A stretch of DNA of 29,408 nt from a virus. The translations under genes and the position numbers were made by a program. Numbering within the stretch: the stretch's first letter is position 1; each line of letters begins with the position of its first letter. The notes below the pieces were generated by a model. The model was not told the origin of the DNA, did no database searches, and saw nothing but the letters and a program-made list of their open reading frames with translations. Where the stretch lies: positions 1 to 29,408 of IMG/VR virus record IMGVR_UViG_3300036671_000194. The stretch is one strand, 5' to 3'. This document shows, one piece after another, positions 1-6,888 of the stretch.

Positions 1-458
<458 letters not shown>

Positions 459-459
459 T

Positions 460-1941
460 TTATGCAACTCCTAATTGTTTTTTAACATATTGCATCATAC
501 GTTGTCTGTCTTTCTTAGCCAGTGCGGATATTAATTTTTTAACATCATCATAACTGGTAACAGTTTGTTCTGTTCCTGACAATTTCATATCAGCATATAC
601 CTGTGTAACTAGACTGCTATCTACACCTTGTTTTTCTAAAAATGCTGCAAGTTCATTGCTGTCTGTAGGAGCTCCTGCTGCCTTCCATGCTGAATTTAAT
701 TTATCTGCTGTAACTTTGGTAGTGAGATTGGTTCCAACTTGTCCAATTTTCTTTGCGGCAGCACCGGCCAGCTTGCTTGCGCCTGCCTTGATAGAATCAA
801 ATGGGCCTTCATCTAATCTTTGTATCTTGTTGAATAACAAATAAACTTGTCCTTCGCTTAGTGGACGAGTCTGACGATAATAGCTTTCTTTAGTAGGCTG
901 ACCTGTTTTATCCATGCCGGTGGCACCTGTAGCAGCACCTTGTGCTGCTGCCCCGATGCCCTGTATTAGTTTAACAGCATCCTGACCTTGTTTTATTAAT
1001 TGGTCGCGACCTGCATTTACAATATTCAGTGCATCTAAATATTCTGGTGTTGTAGTTTTTGCAGCCAACTCAGCTGCTTTGGCAAAGGCCTGTTGCGATG
1101 CTCGAAAATCTTGATCTCCCCAGGCTTTTGCACCGGCATTAAATGCTGATTTAATGGCTGCTGCATCTTCTTGAGTTGCAACTACACCTATATTTTCATA
1201 TGCACTAGGGTAACCAGTGCCGGCAGCAATATAATTTAATTTTAATCTAAGAGCGCCTGGGTACATGTTATCAGCTACGGTAGCTACACCTTTGCCAACT
1301 GCATCTCCAATTACTTCAAATGATTTGCCAGCTAGCCAACCTACTGCGGCAGCTTTTAAACCTTTGCCTACTGCTGTGCTTAGTTTTTCACCTTTGAGTA
1401 ATTCTACAGAACCCTTTAATACTTGACCAGCAATAGCACCTCCTACAGGGCCACCTGCCAATGCAGCAATGGCTGTTAGCACACCTATTACTGCGGCAGT
1501 TTTACCAGGATTTTCTTTGACCCATATGCCTAAATTAGAAACTCCGTCTAATATCTTGCTATCTGGAAACTTGGTATTGATAACATTCTTTAGTTTTTCA
1601 AATTTAGCATCAAATGCCTTTACAGGTGTTGTATCTTGCAGCCATTTGCCAACATTGTTTATAATCTCATTGGCTTTTTTAGCTGTGTCAATACCCTTGC
1701 CAATGCCTGTTCTATTTCCACCAGCAGCAGTGGCATTTTTTTCTACCTGTGCAAATACCTGCTGTACCTGATCAGCTGTAAGACTTGCTTCGATCAAGGG
1801 CAATAATGCCTGATATATTCCTTCAACAACACGTTTTTGATCACGATCAAGACTTACACAGGATTCAGTCAGAATCGTCTGAGAATTATGCATATGCTCA
1901 GACAATTGCAGCCGTTGTTCGATTAGTGTTTTAATACGCAT
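460..1941 (-). CDS. Putative late virion/internal protein with prohead-protease-like sites (493 aa)
   Basis: The family is not recognised. The ATG at 1941 has GGAAAG about 7 nt upstream and lies about 25 nt downstream of a T4-type late promoter, which points to late (virion) expression. The protein begins MRIKTLIEQRLQLSE, much like the start of the next gene. Residues 145-225 are Gly/Ala-rich and hydrophobic (AVIGVLTAIAALAGGPVGG and following) and could insert in a membrane or pack as helices. Residues 280-295 form an Ala-rich helix. A second copy of the motif seen in the neighbour lies at 361-380 (LSEGQ, then RLDEGPF), followed by an Ala/Lys/Gly segment and a charged C-terminal region (410-493) with the motif AGAPTDSNELAAFL. 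LTE-S (24-26), LSE-G (361-363) and LDE-G (376-378) fit gp21-type cleavage sites. Inference: a protein packaged in the head, perhaps processed and ejected with the DNA. Existence of the gene is sure; the role is not. Confidence 0.8.
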   Translation of the reverse strand: MRIKTLIEQRLQLSEHMHNSQTILTESCVSLDRDQKRVVEGIYQALLPLIEASLTADQVQQVFAQVEKNATAAGGNRTGIGKGIDTAKKANEIINNVGKWLQDTTPVKAFDAKFEKLKNVINTKFPDSKILDGVSNLGIWVKENPGKTAAVIGVLTAIAALAGGPVGGAIAGQVLKGSVELLKGEKLSTAVGKGLKAAAVGWLAGKSFEVIGDAVGKGVATVADNMYPGALRLKLNYIAAGTGYPSAYENIGVVATQEDAAAIKSAFNAGAKAWGDQDFRASQQAFAKAAELAAKTTTPEYLDALNIVNAGRDQLIKQGQDAVKLIQGIGAAAQGAATGATGMDKTGQPTKESYYRQTRPLSEGQVYLLFNKIQRLDEGPFDSIKAGASKLAGAAAKKIGQVGTNLTTKVTADKLNSAWKAAGAPTDSNELAAFLEKQGVDSSLVTQVYADMKLSGTEQTVTSYDDVKKLISALAKKDRQRMMQYVKKQLGVA

Positions 1942-1965
1942 TGTTTACTTTCCAGTATTTGTTTT

Positions 1966-1975
1966 GTATTTATTA
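1966..1975 (-). promoter_or_regulatory. T4-type late promoter for the 493-aa gene
   Basis: The minus strand reads TAATAAATAC here, one base from the T4 late -10 element TATAAATA recognised by gp55. It lies about 25 nt before the ATG at 1941. Similar AT-rich octamers precede the tube-cap gene and gene 6 in this window. Confidence 0.55.
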
Positions 1976-1980
1976 CAAAG

Positions 1981-2118
1981 AATGAGCTAAAGCTCATTTG
2001 TGTTGTCGCTTGCGCTCAACACAATTTTCTTTCTTTAATTATAGAAGTGTTATGTAGTGCGAAGCACTTTAAATATTATCTAGATTCGTTAGTCACAATT
2101 GCCCGTTTGCACGGGCAA
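1981..2118 (-). ncRNA. Candidate structured RNA or leader: four hairpins, two with GCAA loops
   Basis: On the minus strand the order is: TTGCCCGT-GCAA-ACGGGCAA (2118-2099, 8-bp perfect stem), AGTGC-TTC-GCACT (2068-2056), TTGTGTTG/CAACACAA with an inner GC-GCAA-GC (2024-1998), and AATGAGC-TTTA-GCTCATT (1998-1981). GCAA is a GNRA tetraloop, which forms on this strand only and so favours a minus-strand RNA. The array sits between the extended -10 promoter at 2160 and the late promoter of the 493-aa gene. It could be a long structured 5' leader, a processed small RNA, or a set of attenuator hairpins. No known RNA family is recognised. Confidence 0.4.
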
Positions 2119-2159
2119 AAATATATAGGAACATTATCTGAGTTCTTATAGTCACTAGC

Positions 2160-2187
2160 ATTATAGCATTACCTAGGCGGTTGTCCT
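2160..2187 (-). promoter_or_regulatory. Extended -10 sigma70-type promoter in the gap
   Basis: The minus strand has AGGACA (2187-2182), a 16-nt spacer, and TGC-TATAAT with the perfect -10 hexamer at 2165-2160. The -35 matches the consensus at 4 of 6 bases and the TGn extension compensates. The predicted start is near 2153, which puts the hairpin array in the transcript leader of the 493-aa gene. Confidence 0.5.
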
Positions 2188-2208
2188 GTACCTATAGCTA
2201 CGTTCTTG

Positions 2209-2220
2209 GTGCTTGCGCAC
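2209..2220 (-). other. GTGC-GCAA-GCAC hairpin upstream of the promoter
   Basis: This is a short perfect stem with a GCAA loop on the minus strand. It lies upstream of the predicted start near 2153, so it would be present only in read-through RNA from the gp46/47 operon. Confidence 0.35.
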
Positions 2221-2453
2221 GACAGCGGCAGTTAATATCTTATACGCTAACATATGATACTAACGCGGAGTATTTCTCTCCTCATTGGGCTCTAATTTAA
2301 ATTATTTTCAAACAGCAAAACCGCGGCACTTGCGATCTTCGTCCTGTAAAGGATAGTTGCTGAGTACTCTTAACGGCAAGAGATTTACGTCCGAGTGACC
2401 CGAGGTCCTCTTTTCATGTGCGCTTGATATTGGCCAGCGCCAGCTATAACCGT

Positions 2454-2888
2454 TTAAATTGCCTTGTAATGTTCTAGGAGTGCTTGTCTTAGCTTGGCTG
2501 ATCCGCCTACTCTAATGTTTATAATGCCATTATAATAGTCGTCAGTTTCTAAAACTCTGCGATCGAATTGCTCTTTTGCCTCGATGTAAGACAGTTCTGC
2601 CTTACTGGTACAGTAATATAATATTTCTCTTGTGAATTTTTCCGGGCCTAATCTTGTGATGTCTGCGTTGAGTCTATCGGACGAACCCCAATAATCACGC
2701 CAATCACTTTCAACTACGCTTCTGCGTTTGAGTTTTTTGCCTTTGAGAGGTGGTTTAGTACGTTTGAACTGTGCTAATTTCTTGCCTATGTACTTTTGCC
2801 CGGTAGTGAGATTTGTAATGATGTACACGAAGCCAATTTTGCCTTCGGGTATTTCGATTACAGGTTGGTTTTGATATGTCCATGTCAC
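2454..2888 (-). CDS. GIY-YIG-like endonuclease (144 aa)
   Basis: The domain looks like a GIY-YIG nuclease. GFVYII is at residues 19-24 and KYIGKK at 32-37 (the two beta-strand motifs). A basic stretch follows (40-56), then DYWGSS (65-70) and LGPEKFTREIL (80-90), typical of phage Seg-like proteins. A helix carries the candidate catalytic glutamate (YIEAKEQ, 101-107), and an Asn lies at 120. The start is GTG at 2888-2886, forming a GTGA overlap with the stop of the previous gene; no better start exists before the domain. Known relatives cut DNA as free-standing homing or repair nucleases. Here the gene is translationally coupled to the end of the gp46/47 operon, which hints at a DNA-processing role and not a recent homing insertion, though homing cannot be excluded. 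The exact active-site residues are inferred. Confidence 0.75.
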   Translation of the reverse strand: MTWTYQNQPVIEIPEGKIGFVYIITNLTTGQKYIGKKLAQFKRTKPPLKGKKLKRRSVVESDWRDYWGSSDRLNADITRLGPEKFTREILYYCTSKAELSYIEAKEQFDRRVLETDDYYNGIINIRVGGSAKLRQALLEHYKAI

Positions 2889-3118
2889 TCTTTAGTTATC
2901 TTGGGTGGTCTGCCTAGCATGCCTTTCTTGGCTTTTTTACGTGCCTGTCGTTTTTCTTGTATTTCTGTTCGCCTTGTTAGTGCTTCACTGCGTATTTTTG
3001 ATAGCCAATATCTTGCCTTGAGTCCTGCCTCGTCTGAATTTTTATATTCAAAATTCGTTTGCCACTTGAAATATTCCTGAAAAGCGGCAATCATGTTGTC
3101 ATGACTGTCTGTTGACAT
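2885..3118 (-). CDS. Small basic conserved-type phage protein (77 aa)
   Basis: The function is unknown. The ATG at 3118 shares one base with the TAA of gene 46 (TAATG), and the end overlaps the next gene by 4 nt, so it belongs firmly to the operon. The sequence is helical and strongly basic towards the end (residues 44-77: many Arg/Lys, KRQARKKAKKG, then GRPPKITKE). The GRPPK-type tail resembles AT-hook minor-groove-binding motifs, so DNA binding is a reasonable guess. The N-terminal half (MIAAFQEYFKWQTNFEYKN) is amphipathic. No signal peptide or membrane segment is seen. Confidence 0.8.
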   Translation of the reverse strand: MSTDSHDNMIAAFQEYFKWQTNFEYKNSDEAGLKARYWLSKIRSEALTRRTEIQEKRQARKKAKKGMLGRPPKITKE

Positions 3119-4899
3119 TAATCTGTAATCTCAACGTCTGTAGAGTAGCTGGTAAATCCGTTTTCTTTAATTACTTTCAACACATGATTCACTCGACTTG
3201 TTAGATCATCTCTGTGACTGATCAAGAATACATTTTTATCACGTTCTCTAGTCATACGCTTCAGCACACCAATGCTGGATTCGACTCCGCTGGCATCCAT
3301 GCCTGAATCAACCAGTTCGTCAATAAACAGCAGATTGATGCTTTGATACAAGTTTTCCCAAACATCACGGAAGGCCCAGGACATTGACAAGATCAAACGA
3401 TTGCGTTCACCACGACTTAAATTATCAAAGTCAAGGTCTTGACCCAGTTGAGTAATGATAACTGTTAGATCGTTTTGAAATTCTACAGTGTGTGGCAGGC
3501 CAATCTTGTCAAGATAATATGTTAGGCGTTGATTTAAAAATGCCAGATTCTGATCAATGATGCGTTTGCGTACAAAACTGTCCTTGTTGGTTAACAATTT
3601 GTGTAAGAACTCTTGGTGATCTTTCATACGAACTAGTTCATTTAGACCATTCCAATCAATTTCTTGCAAGGCAGTTGCTTTTAATTCTGCAATTTGATCA
3701 TCGTAGGGATTTTCTTCTCCTGCCTTGATGGTAACTTCGCGCTCTAGTCCTTCCAGGGTGTTCTTGTGATTTAGAGCTTGTTCTAAATTGTCATAGGTAA
3801 CAGTAGGACATGTGCCCAGGATTCCTAGCAGACTCAATGCTTCGTTCAGTGTGGCAAGTTCTTCTAGATGCTCAGTGATAAATTGTTTGCTTTCGCTGAC
3901 CTGCCCAGCCTTGCCCGCCAGCATTTCATCATGTTTGACATCATGCAGCTCATGTCCACAGGAGTGGCATTTATGATCCGCAAGACTTGCAAGATCTTTT
4001 TCTAGTTTTTCTAGTGTTCTTTGTTCTTTTTCCAATGTTGATGTTTGTTTAGCAACCAAGGAGTTTAGGCTATCTACTTCTTTTTTAGTTTTATTCCATT
4101 CGACTAGGGCACGTTGATCAACAATTTCAGTATCAATGTCAATGTCACTCAAACGATCTATATTTTTAAGCAGATTTTCCAGCAAAGTTTCATGTTGAGT
4201 AGCCCACATGCTTTGTTTACGTTCCAACGATTCGATGCTTTGTTGTATGCGCTCATTGCTGGCTTTGACAGTTTCAATTCTAGTATTTTCTGTAGCAATA
4301 GAATCTTTAGAAATTTTAACAGCATCTTTGAGAGCTTCTGCTTTTTCTGACAGAATAGTAATGCCCAACAACTGTTCAATAATGGCTCTTTGATCCGCTG
4401 CTCGCATGCTGAGAAACGGTTCAGTGTAAGTGTTTAATGCAACCAGATGCTTGAACATGTCATGTGTCATGCCAAACACTTCTTCAATGGCTTTTTGTGT
4501 TTCTCTGCTGTCGCCTTGACTTTCGTCTAGGTCTTTTGACTGTTGTTCTTGCCCATCAACACTAAATTTCAGCACGTTAGGCTTGCGACCACGTTCAATA
4601 TGATAGTTTACACCATCTACTTCAAAGTTAACTGTACACAACATGCCCTTGGAATTGATCTTGTTTACAAGATTATCCTTCTTGATGTTGGTCAAAGCAT
4701 TGCCATAGATGGCATAACTCAAGCCGTTTACAATAGTGGTCTTGCCTGTGCCGTTGCGAGCACCACTATCATCACCACCTAGGTCTAAATTTTCACCCAG
4801 TACTAGAGTTAGCTGCCCTTGATCAAAGTCAATTGCTTGCGTCTGCGCACCTACACTCATGAAGTTGCGCACTGTTAGGTTCTTAATTTTTATTGTCAT
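3118..4899 (-). CDS. 46: gp46-like recombination endonuclease subunit (SbcC/Rad50 family, 593 aa)
   Basis: This is the ATPase subunit of the gp46/gp47 exonuclease, which resects DNA ends for recombination-dependent replication. The Rad50/SbcC architecture is complete. Walker A is at residues 46-55 (GARNGTGKTT). Coiled-coil regions flank a zinc-hook CxxC (CHSC, 311-314). The ABC signature LSRGERNRL is at 494-502, Walker B LLFIDELVD at 523-531, and the H-loop His (SHRDD) near 562. The length is close to T4 gp46 (about 560 aa). The start ATG at 4899 overlaps the stop of gene 47 by 4 nt (ATGA), implying translational coupling of the two subunits. Identification is very secure. Confidence 0.96.
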   Translation of the reverse strand: MTIKIKNLTVRNFMSVGAQTQAIDFDQGQLTLVLGENLDLGGDDSGARNGTGKTTIVNGLSYAIYGNALTNIKKDNLVNKINSKGMLCTVNFEVDGVNYHIERGRKPNVLKFSVDGQEQQSKDLDESQGDSRETQKAIEEVFGMTHDMFKHLVALNTYTEPFLSMRAADQRAIIEQLLGITILSEKAEALKDAVKISKDSIATENTRIETVKASNERIQQSIESLERKQSMWATQHETLLENLLKNIDRLSDIDIDTEIVDQRALVEWNKTKKEVDSLNSLVAKQTSTLEKEQRTLEKLEKDLASLADHKCHSCGHELHDVKHDEMLAGKAGQVSESKQFITEHLEELATLNEALSLLGILGTCPTVTYDNLEQALNHKNTLEGLEREVTIKAGEENPYDDQIAELKATALQEIDWNGLNELVRMKDHQEFLHKLLTNKDSFVRKRIIDQNLAFLNQRLTYYLDKIGLPHTVEFQNDLTVIITQLGQDLDFDNLSRGERNRLILSMSWAFRDVWENLYQSINLLFIDELVDSGMDASGVESSIGVLKRMTRERDKNVFLISHRDDLTSRVNHVLKVIKENGFTSYSTDVEITD

Positions 4900-5906
4900 A
4901 GATTGTTATAGATATCCAACAGAATTCGTTTGTCAAATGCATCACTTTCAATTGCATTGATCTGATTCATTACAATAGTATCAACACTTTCAAAGTTGAT
5001 GTCGATGGGAGTAGCGTTTGACTCCACAGACACCTTTTCTGGAATCAGCATCAGTTCACGCAGTTTGTACTGCGGAATAAACTGTTCTTTGATAAAGTTT
5101 GCTTCTTCAAAAGTAATAGGCAAGTCAATGGTCACACGACAATGCATCTTTTCTCTAAGTAGAGTGTCTGGAGAATCAATAATTTGACTCAGCCGGTACG
5201 TTCTGTATGTAGGTTGCTCAGTCCAGGTCTTGAACTCAGGAGTACCACCCCAGTCCAACAGCATCATACCACGATCATCATCACCAGAATCTGCATAGTT
5301 GTGCGGAAACGCATTGCCAATGTAGTGAATATTTCTATTGTTCTGACGCTTATGAAAGTGTCCAGTAAACACATAGTCCTGATTCACAAAGTGTGATCCT
5401 TGTATGGTACCGTGATCTGGCATCTGCACCATGGCATTCATGTAGAAACTTGGCAGTTCCAAATGTCCAAACAGGTACTTGCTTTTGATGTTGGGAACAT
5501 TCTTCCATTCCTCGCCCACAAGCCAGGGCATAATAGTCACATCACCTTGAGTAAATTGTTCTTTAACCGGAACAATATTAGGAAACAAGCGCATGAACTC
5601 AACTGAGTTAATTTCTCGTTTGTCTTTGTAAAACAAGTCATGATTGCCTAGGATGAAATACACTTTTTCAAAAGTTTGACTCAATCGTTCCAAGTTAGAC
5701 AATGTATAATTCATTGTGCTGACATCTGTAGTTGAGCGATTATGATGCCAATCGCCTAAGAATATACAAGTCTCAGCTCCTTCGGCCACAGCAGTTTTAC
5801 AAAACCACTTGACAAAATCTTCACAGTCATTGTTGTGTGTTCTGCTGCCGCTTTTGAGCCCAAAATGCACATCTGTAAATGCTGCCACTTTTTTAAATAG
5901 ATTCAT
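4896..5906 (-). CDS. 47: gp47-like recombination endonuclease subunit (SbcD/Mre11 family, 336 aa)
   Basis: This is the metallophosphoesterase nuclease subunit that partners gp46. All metal-binding motifs are present in order: DVH (12-14), GDWHHN (51-56), GNHD (87-90), GHLE (147-150) and GHFH (182-185). The length matches T4 gp47 (about 340 aa). The C-terminal part (215-336) would be the capping and gp46-contact region. The ATG at 5906 lacks any Shine-Dalgarno-like sequence. It lies right after a good sigma70-type promoter, so its mRNA may be leaderless or nearly so. Gene 46 follows by a 4-nt overlap. Confidence 0.96.
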   Translation of the reverse strand: MNLFKKVAAFTDVHFGLKSGSRTHNNDCEDFVKWFCKTAVAEGAETCIFLGDWHHNRSTTDVSTMNYTLSNLERLSQTFEKVYFILGNHDLFYKDKREINSVEFMRLFPNIVPVKEQFTQGDVTIMPWLVGEEWKNVPNIKSKYLFGHLELPSFYMNAMVQMPDHGTIQGSHFVNQDYVFTGHFHKRQNNRNIHYIGNAFPHNYADSGDDDRGMMLLDWGGTPEFKTWTEQPTYRTYRLSQIIDSPDTLLREKMHCRVTIDLPITFEEANFIKEQFIPQYKLRELMLIPEKVSVESNATPIDINFESVDTIVMNQINAIESDAFDKRILLDIYNNL

Positions 5907-5912
5907 AAGTTA

Positions 5913-5941
5913 ATAATACACTGTTCTAGGTTAAAGGTCAA
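5913..5941 (-). promoter_or_regulatory. Strong sigma70-type promoter directly before gene 47
   Basis: The minus strand reads TTGACC (5941-5936), a 17-nt spacer, then TATTAT (5918-5913). This matches the consensus at 5 of 6 and 5 of 6 positions with ideal spacing. The -35 overlaps the stop codon of gene 55. A start 7 nt after the -10 falls on the A of the gene 47 ATG (5906). Confidence 0.6.
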
Positions 5942-6804
5942 TCTTGTTCAGGCTCTTCGGTAGGAATACTTGTGGTGATAGTAACAGCACCTGGTGCATG
6001 AGCAGCACTACCACTGTTCTGTCTTGTCCAGCTGGGATTCATTCCGTTCATTTCAAGCACATCGTCACGTATGTTCTGATTGCGTTTTTCAACGTTGATG
6101 ATTCTAACAAAACTGTTGGTCACTGCGGCTGTAAAGTAGGCAAACGGATTGTCACTCTTGGACTCGTTAAATTGTAAACCAATCTGCGTCAGCTGCAATA
6201 TGGCCTGGCCTTTCATTTCGTCGTTGTAGGTATATCCACGAACATTGCCTCTAGTGGCATAACGTTCGCACAGCTTGATAAACATACGGGCGAGATCGTT
6301 GGTCATCATGCCGTGATCCTTGCTGAAGTGACCAGTATCAAGATCGCCCTTCCAATGACTTTTTCCCACACATATCAAGTTGTTATTATCGTCAAACTTC
6401 CAGTGCTGGTACGGAGGAAAATTTACTTTTTCATGACTGTCTCCGGTATTTTTAATTGTTTTTTTGCGTCCTGGAGTAAGTGGCACATGTTCAAATGTTG
6501 TGACACGAAATACTAAATTGTGCTTGTTAATTTTTTTATAATCGACATCAAATTCTTTTGCAGGCATCTTCTTTCCTGCTGCAAGCATGGCCGCTTCGTG
6601 TGCCTGTTTGCTTAGTCTGGATGCTTGATTTCGTTTGGCTTCTGCAATGGTTCTAATGTTGATTTTTTGCAAACTAGGAACAATCAAATCGTATTCGCTG
6701 TATTCGGTGTGGGTGTAAGAACTAAATGTAACCTTACTTAGATGTATTTCTCTTAGCAAATCCTTGTTTGTTAAGTATTTTACTTTTGGTATAATTGGTA
6801 TCAT
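5938..6804 (-). CDS. 55: gp55-like late-transcription sigma factor (288 aa)
   Basis: This is a T4-family sigma subunit that directs host RNA polymerase to late promoters. The N terminus (KVKYLTNKDLLREI, 7-20) aligns with that of T4 gp55. The sigma-2-like core is at about 168-245: NDLARMFIKLCERYATR, GYTYNDEMKGQAI, then NPFAYFTAAVTNSFVRIINVE (219-239). T4 gp55 has 185 residues; the extra length is mainly an insert of roughly 120-140 residues (about 25-165) between these parts. The ATG at 6804 is chosen because GGAG (6819-6816) precedes it with 10 nt spacing and because it aligns with the T4 start. The longer frame from a TTG at 6873 has no such support. The C terminus is acidic (TEEPEQD), but the hydrophobic clamp-binding motif of T4 gp55 is not obvious. 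Confidence 0.93.
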   Translation of the reverse strand: MIPIIPKVKYLTNKDLLREIHLSKVTFSSYTHTEYSEYDLIVPSLQKINIRTIAEAKRNQASRLSKQAHEAAMLAAGKKMPAKEFDVDYKKINKHNLVFRVTTFEHVPLTPGRKKTIKNTGDSHEKVNFPPYQHWKFDDNNNLICVGKSHWKGDLDTGHFSKDHGMMTNDLARMFIKLCERYATRGNVRGYTYNDEMKGQAILQLTQIGLQFNESKSDNPFAYFTAAVTNSFVRIINVEKRNQNIRDDVLEMNGMNPSWTRQNSGSAAHAPGAVTITTSIPTEEPEQD

Positions 6805-6831
6805 TGAATCGGAATCTCCGTAGTTAGTAAT

Positions 6832-6840
6832 ATAATAGCA
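6832..6840 (-). promoter_or_regulatory. Extended -10 promoter for gene 55
   Basis: TGC-TATTAT on the minus strand (6840-6832) forms an extended -10 element. No good -35 hexamer is seen at 16-18 nt. The predicted start is near 6825, a few bases before the GGAG of gene 55. Confidence 0.4.
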
Positions 6841-6852
6841 CATTTTTGCAAG

Positions 6853-6860
6853 AATAAATA
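6853..6860 (+). promoter_or_regulatory. T4-type late promoter for the structural block
   Basis: AATAAATA, one base from T4 TATAAATA, lies 28 nt before the ATG at 6889. It sits in the 84-bp divergent region, back to back with the gene 55 promoter. It probably drives the tube-cap gene and the genes behind it. Confidence 0.55.
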
Positions 6861-6888
6861 GACTATACGACAAGGAAATTTGCCCAAA

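Larger units (their letters stand above)
1942..2453. other. 512-nt gene-free, hairpin-rich region
   Basis: No plausible coding frame or tRNA is seen. The stretch holds several perfect inverted repeats, an extended -10 promoter at 2160-2187 and the late promoter at 1966-1975, all pointing left. Its distal part (about 2290-2450) contains further short inverted repeats: GACC-CGA-GGTC at 2398-2408, a CTCTT/AAGAG stem, and TCCT-GTAA-AGGA. It may be a structured untranslated leader or a noncoding RNA. Confidence 0.6.

Noticed and set aside
1981-2040. Rho-independent terminator on the plus strand (stem followed by T-rich run)
   Set aside because: No plus-strand gene lies upstream, and on the minus strand the stems are not followed by a U-run.
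1942-2453. tRNA gene or group I intron in the gap
   Set aside because: I found no TTCRA-type T-arm with a matching acceptor stem and no convincing intron core (P7-like pair), despite the nearby GIY-YIG gene. No split gene is apparent either.
6805-6873. Longer gp55 start at 6873 (TTG)
   Set aside because: TTG without a ribosome site; the ATG at 6804 has GGAG and aligns with the T4 N terminus.
6880-6888. TTG start for the tube-cap gene
   Set aside because: The AAGGAAA would be only one base away; it is well placed for the ATG at 6889.
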